NCBI RefSeq assembly: GCF_021172145.1
Contig: NZ_CP089095.1
Span: 1,302,001-1,366,000 of the forward strand
Direction of reading: 5' to 3'
Length of the DNA: 64,000 nt
From: Flavobacterium cyclinae
Lineage (GTDB): Bacteria > Bacteroidota > Bacteroidia > Flavobacteriales > Flavobacteriaceae
In this document: positions 36,534-44,242 of the stretch, in pieces
Position numbering within the stretch: position 1 is the stretch's first letter
Layout: the number at the start of each line of letters is the position of its first letter
Program-made: the position numbers and the translations under genes
Notes under the pieces: generated by a model
Seen by the model: the letters and a program-made list of their open reading frames with translations, nothing else
Databases searched by the model: none
Told to the model about the DNA's origin: nothing

Positions 36534-36560
36534 AAGGCCCAAATATTTTTTGGGCTTTTA
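36534..36560 (+). terminator. Terminator of gyrA
   Basis: Stem GCCCAAA / TTTGGGC with a 5-nt loop, then T-run. The start codon of the next gene is just 22 nt past it, leaving little room for a separate promoter, so partial read-through is likely. Confidence 0.7.
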
Positions 36561-36581
36561 TGTAACCTATATTATTGAACA

Positions 36582-37688
36582 ATGAAAAAATTAATTTTAA
36601 GCGCAACTCTATTGTTATCGGTTGCTGCATTTGCTCAAAAAGATGAGCTTAAAACATTAAAGAAAATTTACAGTAAAAGTACCATTTCTGAAAAAGATTT
36701 ACAGGAATACAAATCAGCTAGTGATGCCTTAGAAACTTTAGCAGTTGAAGAATCTGATAAAGTATATGCTAAGTTTTACAAAGTAATGTATCCTACAGTG
36801 GTTTTAGCATCTAAAGGTTCAAAAGCGACAATGCAAGATCAAATGAGTTTGTATAAACCCGATTTTATTAAATCGTATGGTGAAGTTATTAATGAAACTA
36901 TCGAATTTGAAAAAAAATCAGGTAAAAAAATCTATACTGACGAGTTAATTGAAGAAAAAGCTGAATTTAAAAAAGGAATTTCAGCTTTGGCAATGAATTT
37001 GAATAGTACTTCAAAATTTAAAGAAGCTTCGGTATTATTTTATTCGTTATATACTTTTGATCCAAAGCAAGAAGGTAAAGCATTAAAAAATGCTTGTATT
37101 TTATCAATTCAAGCAGAAGATTTTGTTTTAGCACAAAAATTATATGAAGAATATACAACAAGTGACTATTTGAATAATGGAGTTACTTATTATGCTGTAA
37201 ATAAAGCAAGTGGAAGCGAAGAAGAGTTTGATTCTAAAGAACATAGATCACAATATATTTCACTAGGTTCTCATGAAAAACCAAAAGATGTAAAAAATGT
37301 AACTCTTAAGGTAGCTGCTTTAAAATTGTTAGCATTGTTGTATGTTAATAATTTAGAAACTGAAAAAGCAAAAATTACTTATGCGGAAGCAAGAAAATTA
37401 GCTCCAAATGATGAAGAAGTAAAAAAAGATGAGTTTCAATTATATTATAATTTAGGGCTTAGTTTAATAGCTGATGAAGGAAAACTTATAGAAGAAATAA
37501 ATAATTCTAGAAATAATGTTAATAAATTTAATGAGTTAATGCAAAAAAGAAAAGAAATGTTTTTAAAAGCTATTCCTGAATTTGAGAAAGCTTATTCAAT
37601 TAACCCATTAGATGTTAATACAAAAAATATTTTAAAATCTGCTTATGAGATAAATGGTCTAGCTGAAAAAGCAAAAACTATTAACTAA
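36582..37688 (+). CDS. Secreted TPR protein, complete copy (copy 1)
   Basis: 368 aa with a signal peptide (MKKLILSATLLLSVAAFA then Q). The mature part is a helical TPR-like protein: EASVLFYSLYTFDPKQEGKA, VLAQKLYEEYTTSDY, and a C-terminal repeat KAIPEFEKAYSINPLDVNT. It probably acts in the periplasm or at the outer membrane as a scaffold. Residues 97-368 are duplicated in the gene at 38361 with no gap, whereas residues 1-96 are not. Residues 138-234 differ at only 4 of 97 positions from the paralogue, while the last 111 differ at 39. A TPR gene behind gyrA is common in Flavobacterium as far as I remember. A decayed terminator follows. Confidence 0.87.
   Translation: MKKLILSATLLLSVAAFAQKDELKTLKKIYSKSTISEKDLQEYKSASDALETLAVEESDKVYAKFYKVMYPTVVLASKGSKATMQDQMSLYKPDFIKSYGEVINETIEFEKKSGKKIYTDELIEEKAEFKKGISALAMNLNSTSKFKEASVLFYSLYTFDPKQEGKALKNACILSIQAEDFVLAQKLYEEYTTSDYLNNGVTYYAVNKASGSEEEFDSKEHRSQYISLGSHEKPKDVKNVTLKVAALKLLALLYVNNLETEKAKITYAEARKLAPNDEEVKKDEFQLYYNLGLSLIADEGKLIEEINNSRNNVNKFNELMQKRKEMFLKAIPEFEKAYSINPLDVNTKNILKSAYEINGLAEKAKTIN
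36870..37688 (+). repeat. 819-bp direct repeat, unit 1
   Basis: Codes for residues 97-368 of the first TPR protein. It pairs with 38832-39650, both 819 bp long and alignable without a gap. The offset between units is 1962 bp. Confidence 0.9.
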
Positions 37689-37689
37689 A

Positions 37690-37715
37690 TAAAGAGTCCC
37701 AATTTAATTTAGACT
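37690..37715 (+). other. Decayed terminator after TPR copy 1
   Basis: Reads AAAGAGTCCCAATTTAATTT then AGAC and a T-run. The intact form after copy 2 is GTCCCGAT / ATCGGGAC. Here the second arm has mutated, so the stem is largely lost. Confidence 0.65.
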
Positions 37716-37734
37716 TTTTTAGAGAACAACTCAA

Positions 37735-37790
37735 ATATATTATTGAATAATGAAAAAATAAATTTTAAGCGCAACTCTATCGTTAACTTT
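37735..37790 (+). pseudogene. Remnant of the 5' end of a second TPR gene copy
   Basis: The sequence TATATTATTGAATAATGAAA and the following bases match the start region of the TPR gene at 36570-36620 (TATATTATTGAACAATG...). The remnant ATG is at 37750, but the fourth codon is TAA, so it gives only M-K-K. The bases after it still spell the ILSAT-like signal peptide. Homology is lost after about 37785. This is the front end once attached to the repeat unit now at 38832. Confidence 0.8.
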
Positions 37791-37851
37791 TAGCATCCTT
37801 CTCGTCATAAAATAATTAATAGATAATACAATCACCTTTTAGATTAAAAAA

Positions 37852-38319
37852 ATGTGCCATTATAATACTGAAATAATTGCAAGTTTAATAAATGCAGGAG
37901 CTACTTTGTTAATAGGTCTTGTTGTTGCTCAGATTTCTCAAAGTTATAACAAAAATTCCTCGAGAATGGAACATGATAGATTATCAAAAGAACTTTTCAA
38001 GGAATTCAATGAAAGGTATGATAAAATCAATCATAGTTTAAATAAAATTTCAAAAGAATGTAAAAATCTTAAAGATTTAGAAAAAAATCCAAAACTTGAA
38101 AGCAAATTAAATGACTTCTTTAATCTTTGTGCTGAAGAATATTATTGGTATAAGAAGGGGAGAATAGATAAAGATATATGGTCTGCTTGGGAAGATGGAA
38201 TGAATGATTGGTATAATAATGTTGATGTAATAAGGGAAGCTTGGGAGGCGGAAATTAAAAAAAGAGGCTGTAAATCATACTATATTAACAACAAAAATGA
38301 TTTTTTCAAAAAGTCTTAA
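37852..38319 (+). CDS. Unknown protein with N-terminal membrane helix, inside the rearranged locus
   Basis: 155 aa. One N-terminal helix (about residues 8-28, IIASLINAGATLLIGLVVAQ) is followed by a soluble helical, charged part with a conserved-looking segment SSRMEHDRLSKELFKEFNER and an aromatic centre (YYWYKKGRIDKDIWSAWEDG). This layout, with a single helix and an acidic helical body, is like DUF4760-type proteins of unknown role. It sits between the decayed front of a TPR gene and the chimeric copy, so it was probably brought in by the same event. An ATG is preceded by no Shine-Dalgarno, as normal here. Confidence 0.72.
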   Translation: MCHYNTEIIASLINAGATLLIGLVVAQISQSYNKNSSRMEHDRLSKELFKEFNERYDKINHSLNKISKECKNLKDLEKNPKLESKLNDFFNLCAEEYYWYKKGRIDKDIWSAWEDGMNDWYNNVDVIREAWEAEIKKRGCKSYYINNKNDFFKKS

Positions 38320-38360
38320 AACTGTATAATAAACTAAAAAATAATAATTAAATTTTTATT

Positions 38361-39650
38361 ATGAATTCTACAAAATTAAAACTAATCATTCTCATTTTTC
38401 TTATTAGCTTAAAGTTTTATTCACAAGGAACAGCCTTTGATATTGGATTTAGAAAAGGTTTTAAAGAAACTTGTTACAGTCAAGGCTTTGGTGAATATGA
38501 AAATTATGGCGACCCAAAAAAATGCAATAGAGCAATTTCAAATGGTGTTTATGATATTGATTATAGAGAAGGTTATAGATGCGGAACTTTACAGGCTACA
38601 GAGTTTATTGAAAAATTAAAAAAAAACAATGAAAATTTAAAAAAAATTAAAGTTTCTGAAAGAGAATCTGTTAATCAAAATACAATTGGTGCCCCAGACC
38701 ATCTAAATGTAGATATTTATAAGGATGTACAAAATAATGATTATGAATTTAAAAAACCAATTGATTATGGACACCCTGTTTCGTTAGATATATTTAATAA
38801 CGATATTATAGTACCTCAGAATTATTATAATAAATCAAATAGTGAATTAATTAATGAAACCATTGAAATTAAAAAAAAATCAGAAAAAAATATCTATACA
38901 GATGAGTTAATTGACGAAAAAGCTGAATTAAAAAATAGAATTTCAGCTATGGCAATGAATTTAAATAGTACTTCAAAATTTAAAGAAGCTTCGGCATTAT
39001 TTTATTCTTTATATACTTTAGATCCAAAGCAAGAAGGTAAGGCATTAAAAAATGCTTGTATTTTATCAATTCAAGCAGAAGATTACGTTTTGGCACAAAA
39101 ATTATTTGAAGAATATACAACAAGTGATTATTTGAATAATGGGGTTACTTATTATGCTGTAAATAAAGCAAGTGGAAGTGAAGAAGAGTTTGATTCTAAA
39201 GAACATAGATCACAATATATTTCACTTGGCTCTCATGAAAAACCTAGAGATGTAAAAAATGCTACAAAAAAAGCAGATGCTATAAAAATGTTAGCAATGT
39301 TATATGCTCAAAATAAAGATGTAGAAAAAGCAAAAGTTACATATGCAGAAGCTAGAAAATTAGCTCCAAATGATCCAGAATTAAAAACAGGAGAATTTCA
39401 ATTATATTATAACTCAGGATATGCTTTGTTAGCTGATGAAGAAAAAATTGTAAATGAAATTAATGGTTCTAGAGATAATCCAAAAAAATATGATGAACTT
39501 GTAGCAAAAAGAAAAGATATGTTTGCTAAAGCTATTCCTGATTTTGAAAAGGCATATTCATTAGATTCAAGTAATGAAAGTTTGAAAACCATATTAAAAA
39601 TGGCATACGAGATAACTGGTCAAGCTGAAAAAGCAAAAACCATTAACTAA
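38361..39650 (+). CDS. Chimeric secreted TPR protein (copy 2 with replaced N-terminus)
   Basis: 429 aa. Residues 1-22 form a signal peptide (MNSTKLKLIILIFLISLKFYSQ). Residues about 23-157 are unrelated to copy 1; they begin GTAFDIGFRKGFKETCYSQG with four cysteines (C38, C55, C74 in view) and include a charged helical stretch KKNNENLKKIKVSERES. From K158 to the end the sequence aligns gaplessly with residues 97-368 of copy 1. The N-terminal part may be a separate secreted module, because the GF.KGF pattern with paired Cys recurs in small flavobacterial secreted proteins. An intact terminator follows. A functional protein is likely, since the open frame is preserved through the fusion point. 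Confidence 0.82.
   Translation: MNSTKLKLIILIFLISLKFYSQGTAFDIGFRKGFKETCYSQGFGEYENYGDPKKCNRAISNGVYDIDYREGYRCGTLQATEFIEKLKKNNENLKKIKVSERESVNQNTIGAPDHLNVDIYKDVQNNDYEFKKPIDYGHPVSLDIFNNDIIVPQNYYNKSNSELINETIEIKKKSEKNIYTDELIDEKAELKNRISAMAMNLNSTSKFKEASALFYSLYTLDPKQEGKALKNACILSIQAEDYVLAQKLFEEYTTSDYLNNGVTYYAVNKASGSEEEFDSKEHRSQYISLGSHEKPRDVKNATKKADAIKMLAMLYAQNKDVEKAKVTYAEARKLAPNDPELKTGEFQLYYNSGYALLADEEKIVNEINGSRDNPKKYDELVAKRKDMFAKAIPDFEKAYSLDSSNESLKTILKMAYEITGQAEKAKTIN
38832..39650 (+). repeat. 819-bp direct repeat, unit 2
   Basis: Codes for residues 158-429 of the chimeric protein and is gapless against 36870-37688. The junction with unrelated sequence is at about 38832. Confidence 0.9.
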
Positions 39651-39683
39651 AAAAGAGTCCCGATTTAATCGGGACTTTTTTTA
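39651..39683 (+). terminator. Terminator of the chimeric TPR gene, probably bidirectional
   Basis: Stem GTCCCGAT / ATCGGGAC with a 3-nt loop between A- and T-runs. The stop codon of the convergent NlpC/P60 gene lies at its right edge. Confidence 0.85.
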
Positions 39684-40442
39684 TATGATTTTTTTGATAA
39701 CTCTTAACTTGTGAGTGTGTCTATTTGTTTCGGCATTATAAATCCCTAAATGATCTAAACGGTCTATTCGTACTTTTCCAGATGCATGAATGATGTAATT
39801 GTTTTCCATCATAATTCCAACATGAATAATATTACCTTCTTCATTATCAAAAAAAGCCAAATCTCCAGGTTCACTTTCTTCAATAAAACTGAGTGCTTCA
39901 CCTTGAGTAGCTTGTTCAGAAGCATCTCTCAAAAGTAGATATCCGTTTAATTTATAAACCATTTGGGTAAAACCAGAACAATCAATACCAAAAGGTGTTT
40001 TTCCTCCCCATAAATAGGGAGCATTCAAATACATAAAGGCAGTCTTAATCAATTCTGATTTTGCTTTTTGACCACAAACTTTAATTCCTTCAAAACTATA
40101 TTTATTGGTGTTTATTTCTTCAATATCTAAAAAGGATAAAGATGCACCCAAAGTAATTGAAGTTAATTGATTGTTTGGAGATGTAATATATTCAACTAAA
40201 TCTGCATTTAATACAACAGGAGTTGCGTTTAAAATTGAATATTGCTCTTCTGTTATAGGTTGATATTGTTTAGTGTCAATCCATCCTGTATAATTATCAT
40301 AAGCAATTTCCACTTGAATCCATTTAGCGGTTATTTCAATAATTTTAAAATGTTCACCAAAAAGTAATTGCGTCACTTGTTCGCTTTTATCACTGGCTTC
40401 TGCTCGTACGGGTATAATGGCTAAATTACAAATTCCAAACAT
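39681..40442 (-). CDS. NlpC/P60 family C40 peptidase with SH3-like domain
   Basis: 253 aa. The N-terminal 75 residues look like a bacterial SH3 domain (NLAIIPVRAEASDKSEQVTQ). The catalytic domain follows, with the nucleophile in GIDCSGFTQMVYKLNG and the histidine in IIHVGIMMENNYIIHASG. These enzymes cut gamma-D-glutamyl-diaminopimelate links in peptidoglycan stem peptides. No signal peptide is visible; the start MFGICNLAIIPVRA is the cytosolic form, which in Bacteroidota may recycle muropeptides inside the cell. It is convergent with the TPR gene. Confidence 0.88.
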   Translation of the reverse strand: MFGICNLAIIPVRAEASDKSEQVTQLLFGEHFKIIEITAKWIQVEIAYDNYTGWIDTKQYQPITEEQYSILNATPVVLNADLVEYITSPNNQLTSITLGASLSFLDIEEINTNKYSFEGIKVCGQKAKSELIKTAFMYLNAPYLWGGKTPFGIDCSGFTQMVYKLNGYLLLRDASEQATQGEALSFIEESEPGDLAFFDNEEGNIIHVGIMMENNYIIHASGKVRIDRLDHLGIYNAETNRHTHKLRVIKKII

Positions 40443-40531
40443 AGAGTTGGTTCAAATAAAAAATGATGAATTAAGAATTCAATTACAAATGTAATTAAAA
40501 TTCAAAATTCATCATTAATAAAAGTTATAAA

Positions 40532-41710
40532 TTATGCTCTTTCAATCACAATTGCTGAAGCACCTCCACCACCATTACAAATAGCAGCTGCACCAATTTT
40601 AGCATTGTTTTGATTTAAAACATTGATTAAAGTAACAATAATTCTTGCTCCAGAACATCCAAGTGGATGACCTAAAGAAACTGCACCACCGTTAACATTT
40701 ACTTTATTATTATCTAATCCTAAGATTTTTGCGTTAGCTAAACCAACTACAGAGAAAGCTTCGTTAAATTCAAAGAAATCAACATCAGAAATTGAAATTC
40801 CAGCTTTGTCTAATGCTTTCGGTAATGCTTTTGCAGGTGCAGTTGTAAACCATTTAGGTTCTTGTGCTGCATCAGCGTATGATTTTATGTAAGCTAAAGG
40901 TTTTAATCCTAAAGATTGTGCTTTTTCTTCGCTCATTAATACTAAAGCCGCGGCACCGTCATTAATAGTTGAAGCATTTGCAGCTGTAACCGTTCCTTCT
41001 TTTGTGAAAACAGGAGCTAATGATGGAATTTTATCTAATTTTACATTCGTGAATTCTTCGTCTTTAGAAACTACGATAGCATCACCTCTTCTTTGAGGAA
41101 CTTCAACTGGAACAATTTCTGCATCGAATTTCCCAGCTTCCCAAGCAGCAGCAGAACGCTCATATGATTGAATAGCGAAGTTATCTTGATCTTCTCTTGT
41201 AATATTATATTCAGATGCACATAAATCGGCACAAACACCCATTGCATTATTGTCGTAAGCATCTGTTAAACCATCTTTTTGCATACCATCAACTAAAGAT
41301 GTTGGTCCGAATTTAACACCATTTCTTAAGTGAACGTAATGAGGAATCAAACTCATGTTTTCCATACCTCCAGCAACTACAATTTCAACATCACCAGCCA
41401 TGATAGCTTGAGCACCTTGCATAACAGCTTTCATACCACTAGCACAAACTTTATTAATAGTGGTACAAGGAACACTGTCTGATAAGCCTGCAAATAAAGC
41501 GGCTTGACGAGCAGGAGCTTGTCCGTTTCCAGCTTGCACTACATTCCCCATTAATACTTCGTCAACTAATTTAGGGTCTAAATTGATTTTATTTAAAGCG
41601 CCTTTGATGGCAGCAGCACCTAACTTAGTAGCAGGTACACTAGATAAAGCTCCCATGAAACTTCCAATTGGAGTTCTTACGGCAGAAACGATAACTACTT
41701 TTTTGTTCAT
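40532..41710 (-). CDS. Acetyl-CoA C-acyltransferase (thiolase)
   Basis: 392 aa biosynthetic-type thiolase. The acyl-binding cysteine is in TTINKVCASGMKAVM, and the second cysteine and histidine are in GHPLGCSGARI and ICNGGGGASA. The start MNKKVVIVSAVRTPIGSFMG is typical. The reaction is acetoacetyl-CoA formation or breakdown, and whether it runs in mevalonate, ketone or fatty-acid metabolism is not shown. No partner beta-oxidation gene is adjacent. It is separated from the NlpC gene by about 90 bp. Confidence 0.92.
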   Translation of the reverse strand: MNKKVVIVSAVRTPIGSFMGALSSVPATKLGAAAIKGALNKINLDPKLVDEVLMGNVVQAGNGQAPARQAALFAGLSDSVPCTTINKVCASGMKAVMQGAQAIMAGDVEIVVAGGMENMSLIPHYVHLRNGVKFGPTSLVDGMQKDGLTDAYDNNAMGVCADLCASEYNITREDQDNFAIQSYERSAAAWEAGKFDAEIVPVEVPQRRGDAIVVSKDEEFTNVKLDKIPSLAPVFTKEGTVTAANASTINDGAAALVLMSEEKAQSLGLKPLAYIKSYADAAQEPKWFTTAPAKALPKALDKAGISISDVDFFEFNEAFSVVGLANAKILGLDNNKVNVNGGAVSLGHPLGCSGARIIVTLINVLNQNNAKIGAAAICNGGGGASAIVIERA

Positions 41711-41914
41711 GATAGATAAGGTTATTTATTTGAATTGCGAATTTACTATTTTTATTCGAATTTTGGTAATATTATAATGGTTATTCTTATTAGAAATCCA
41801 ATTTTATTTTGATTTCAATAATTTGATTGTGTATATATTAAAATCCTATAGTGTTGATTGTAAGTGTTTTTTGAAAAAAGCTAAAAATATATTTAAAAAA
41901 AACTCTAGAAATTG

Positions 41915-41945
41915 TTGTATAATTAAGAATGAAAGTATACATTTG
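41915..41945 (+). promoter_or_regulatory. Promoter of the Ser-Pro-Arg tRNA operon
   Basis: TTG (41915-41917), 20-nt spacer, TACATTTG (41938-41945), perfect for the TAnnTTTG class. The first tRNA begins 36 nt later. The rest of the 270-bp gap from 41711 to 41980 is AT-rich without features. Confidence 0.75.
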
Positions 41946-41980
41946 CAACCGCAAAAAAGATAAGTTCTTATACAATAATA

Positions 41981-42064
41981 GGAGAGGTGCCGGAGTGGTA
42001 ACGGAGCAGATTGCTAATCTGTCGACGGGTAACCGTCGCCAGGGTTCGAGTCCCTGTCTCTCCG
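41981..42064 (+). tRNA. tRNA-Ser (GCT)
   Basis: 84-nt type II tRNA. Acceptor GGAGAGG pairs with TCTCTCC, with G as discriminator. The anticodon GCT lies at 42013-42015 in the loop ATTGCTAAT. A variable arm (GTCGACGGGTAACCGTCG region) precedes the T-arm with TTCGAGT. It reads AGC/AGU codons. The 3' CCA is not encoded. Confidence 0.96.
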
Positions 42065-42076
42065 CTTTTTTGTTTT

Positions 42077-42154
42077 CGGGGTGTAGCGTAGCCCGGTTAT
42101 CGCGCCTGCTTTGGGAGCAGGAGGTCGCAGGTTCGAATCCTGCCACCCCGACCA
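42077..42154 (+). tRNA. tRNA-Pro (TGG)
   Basis: 78 nt including an encoded CCA at 42152-42154. Acceptor CGGGGTG pairs with CACCCCG. The anticodon loop is TTTGGGA between CCTGC and GCAGG, so the anticodon is TGG at 42112-42114. The T-arm is GCAGGTTCGAATCCTGC. Start is 12 nt after tRNA-Ser. Confidence 0.96.
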
Positions 42155-42164
42155 TAAGATTTCA

Positions 42165-42238
42165 GGTCTCGTAGCTCAGCTGGATAGAGCAACTGCCTTC
42201 TAAGCAGTAGGTCTCAGGTTCGAATCCTGACGAGATCA
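42165..42238 (+). tRNA. tRNA-Arg (TCT)
   Basis: 74 nt. Acceptor GGTCTCG pairs with CGAGATC (one wobble). Anticodon stem ACTGC / GCAGT holds the loop CTTCTAA, anticodon TCT at 42199-42201, reading AGA/AGG. CCA is not encoded. Last gene of the three-tRNA operon. Confidence 0.96.
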
Positions 42239-42240
42239 CA

Positions 42241-42270
42241 AAAAGCCTTGCACTTGCAAGGCTTTTTTGT
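42241..42270 (+). terminator. Terminator of the tRNA operon
   Basis: Stem AAAAGCCTTGC / GCAAGGCTTTT with a 4-nt loop, T-run after. It lies 2 nt past the last tRNA. Confidence 0.9.
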
Positions 42271-42345
42271 TTTTACTACTTTTCTAAGTTTTTTGTTATT
42301 AATAAAATAAATATATTTAAAAATGAATATAACTATATATTTATT

Positions 42346-43188
42346 ATGAAAAGAATACTTCTAATCTTACTATTTTTTCCATTTTTATCTTTTTCACAAG
42401 TAAAAGTCTTAAGTGATATTGATTTTTTAAAAAATGAATATAAACTAGTCTTTACTCATGAAAGAGCTTACGATACAATTAATCAAATTTCTCATACATT
42501 TAAAGATTTTGTGATTTCAGATAAAAAAGAATTAATTGAATTACAGAATAACTGGATTGTAACTGAAGAAACAGATGAATTAATGGAGTGTGGTTATGAC
42601 TATAGTATTTATTTAATTGATAAAGATTCTATAATAGGAACGATGTATATTAATATTAGTTGTGGATTTGTATTTGCAAATGGTATAGGCAAAACTTGTA
42701 TTTTTGAAGGAAATCCTTTCAAAAATTTACATGTTGAAAAACCTATTTTTAAAAAGTGTTTTTCAACAAATTCTATAGAAGAGGCAAGAAAAATGGATAA
42801 TAAAATAAACTCAACTAAGGGAGTTTATTATCCTCTAAAGAAATTAAATAATTGGATACATTTTGAAGGAAAGGCTTACATTGATATTAAAACAAAAAAT
42901 GATTCTTTAAAAAGTTGTCAAAAAATAACAAATGATTTTGACAAAAAATATGGAAAAATAAATCAGTATATCGACTTTAGCGGATTTAGTAAGGAAAATT
43001 ATAGTGGTTGGATATACTGTAATAAAACTATTTTTGATGAATTAATTTCAAGTAAATCAAAATGGGCTGATTTCGAAGTTAAAATTGAAGATGATTCATG
43101 GGTATCATTTACAAATGAAAAAATAGATTTTATAGTTTGTTTATTTTCTGAAAGTAAAAAGAAACTTGATAGATTAATAAAAAAGTAA
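42346..43188 (+). CDS. Secreted protein of unknown function
   Basis: 280 aa with a signal peptide (MKRILLILLFFPFLSFS then Q). The mature chain is rich in Asp, Lys, Asn and Ile and contains several cysteines (MECGYDYSIYLIDKD, ISCGFVFANGIGKTCIF, FKKCFST, SWIYC-like GWIYCNKTIFDE), which could form disulfide bonds outside the cytoplasm. It has no recognisable enzyme motif and no helical repeat. It follows the tRNA terminator by about 75 bp and is convergent with the operon that ends at 43199. Strongly AT-rich codon use and the position next to tRNAs make it a candidate accessory gene, but no integrase or duplicated tRNA end is visible. Confidence 0.7.
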   Translation: MKRILLILLFFPFLSFSQVKVLSDIDFLKNEYKLVFTHERAYDTINQISHTFKDFVISDKKELIELQNNWIVTEETDELMECGYDYSIYLIDKDSIIGTMYINISCGFVFANGIGKTCIFEGNPFKNLHVEKPIFKKCFSTNSIEEARKMDNKINSTKGVYYPLKKLNNWIHFEGKAYIDIKTKNDSLKSCQKITNDFDKKYGKINQYIDFSGFSKENYSGWIYCNKTIFDELISSKSKWADFEVKIEDDSWVSFTNEKIDFIVCLFSESKKKLDRLIKK

Positions 43189-43198
43189 ATCTAAATAG

Positions 43199-43651
43199 CT
43201 ATAAACCTTCATACTTTCCCTCTTTATCAACAAGAAATACTTCCTCTAAAAACCAATTGTTTTCGATTTTTACAAAGTGATATTCATAATTTGCATTTCG
43301 AAAACTGTTACTTGGGTCAACAAATTTTGTTTTAATAATTGCGCTATTTTTTTTAATGTGCACTTTGCTAATAGATTCTTTTTCAGGACAATGGTTGGAA
43401 TGGCTTCCATAAGAAATTCCTTGATAGATTTTATTTGCTTGACAGTATTTTGTAATTATTTTTTTATATTCTAACTCAATTATTTCATCACTATTTTTAT
43501 CATTGTTGCTTAAATTATAAGCAAAATCATTCCATTTTTTATAATCTTTAATGAACTCTAAAGTTATTTCGGCAGGTGTTTTTAAACTGCTTTCTTGCGA
43601 TACTAGTAAGTTTGAAGTACAACTTAAGATAAATAAGACAATAATTTTCAT
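43199..43651 (-). CDS. Small secreted protein of unknown function
   Basis: 150 aa; signal peptide MKIIVLFILSCTSNLLVSQ. The mature part (ITLEFIKDYKKWNDFAYNLS then NYEYHFVKIENNWFLEEVF) resembles the cone-shaped NTF2-like fold in outline, with a long first helix and later strands, but I cannot confirm a family. The gene is the last of the minus-strand group, 16 bp after the previous stop. A cytosolic function is excluded only by the signal peptide. Confidence 0.65.
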   Translation of the reverse strand: MKIIVLFILSCTSNLLVSQESSLKTPAEITLEFIKDYKKWNDFAYNLSNNDKNSDEIIELEYKKIITKYCQANKIYQGISYGSHSNHCPEKESISKVHIKKNSAIIKTKFVDPSNSFRNANYEYHFVKIENNWFLEEVFLVDKEGKYEGL

Positions 43652-43667
43652 GACATTATATAAAAAA

Positions 43668-44237
43668 TTACTCTACACATTTTAAATAATCTATGAAATA
43701 ACTATCAGGTTTAGAAGTTGTTTTTAAAGTTTCGGAAGTTAATTCGCTTTTTAATACGTAATCTTTGGTTTCACTCGCAAATTGAACTCGCATTAGCATT
43801 GTGGGACTGTTTTTTAGTTCATCATAATTGGTTTTGGTAAAATAAAAATAACCCGTTAGAATTCGAATGTTATTTTGCTCCGCAGAATCGTACATTAATT
43901 CACTACACGTTTCATCATTAGCGCTAATTAGAGATAAAATTTTGCCATTTGCCAATTGTAAAATAATTTTAGAATTTTTAGCAATACAACTGGTTTTTAT
44001 AAAATCTTTACTTTTTTGCAATTGTTGAATGCTCAACATTGGTACACCATTATTGTTTAGTAATCCAAAGAATAAATACTCATTTGTGTTTCCAAATATT
44101 TTTTCATGAATAAGTACATTAGGTAAAACTCGTAATGAAGTAGTATCTGTTTTTTCTTCAACATCATAGATACAATCTTTCTTTTGTGCATTGATTGTTA
44201 ATGTAAATAATAAGAATAGCGTTAAAAGATGTTTCAT
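43668..44237 (-). CDS. Small secreted protein of unknown function
   Basis: 189 aa from the ATG at 44237, giving the signal peptide MKHLLTLFLLFTLTINA then Q; the frame is open seven codons further up, where it would overlap the previous gene. The mature protein has strand-rich content and three or four cysteines (KDCIYDVEEKT, KTSCIAKNSKI, DETCSELMYD, DYLKCVE at the end). It starts 5 bp after the stop of the methyltransferase gene, so it belongs to the same operon. No family recognised. Confidence 0.68.
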   Translation of the reverse strand: MKHLLTLFLLFTLTINAQKKDCIYDVEEKTDTTSLRVLPNVLIHEKIFGNTNEYLFFGLLNNNGVPMLSIQQLQKSKDFIKTSCIAKNSKIILQLANGKILSLISANDETCSELMYDSAEQNNIRILTGYFYFTKTNYDELKNSPTMLMRVQFASETKDYVLKSELTSETLKTTSKPDSYFIDYLKCVE

Positions 44238-44242
44238 TTGGT

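Noticed and set aside
37735..37790. Functional short peptide from the ATG at 37750
   Set aside because: The fourth codon is TAA; the sequence is better explained as the remnant start of a TPR copy.
41838..42155. 105-codon minus-strand frame beginning MVGVAGFEPATSCSQSR
   Set aside because: It is read across the antisense of the tRNA cluster. This MVGVAGFEPATS start is a known false-annotation pattern produced by tRNA genes.
41929..42174. 81-codon plus-strand frame over the tRNAs
   Set aside because: It is the sense strand of tRNA-Ser and tRNA-Pro read as protein; the tRNA folds explain the sequence.
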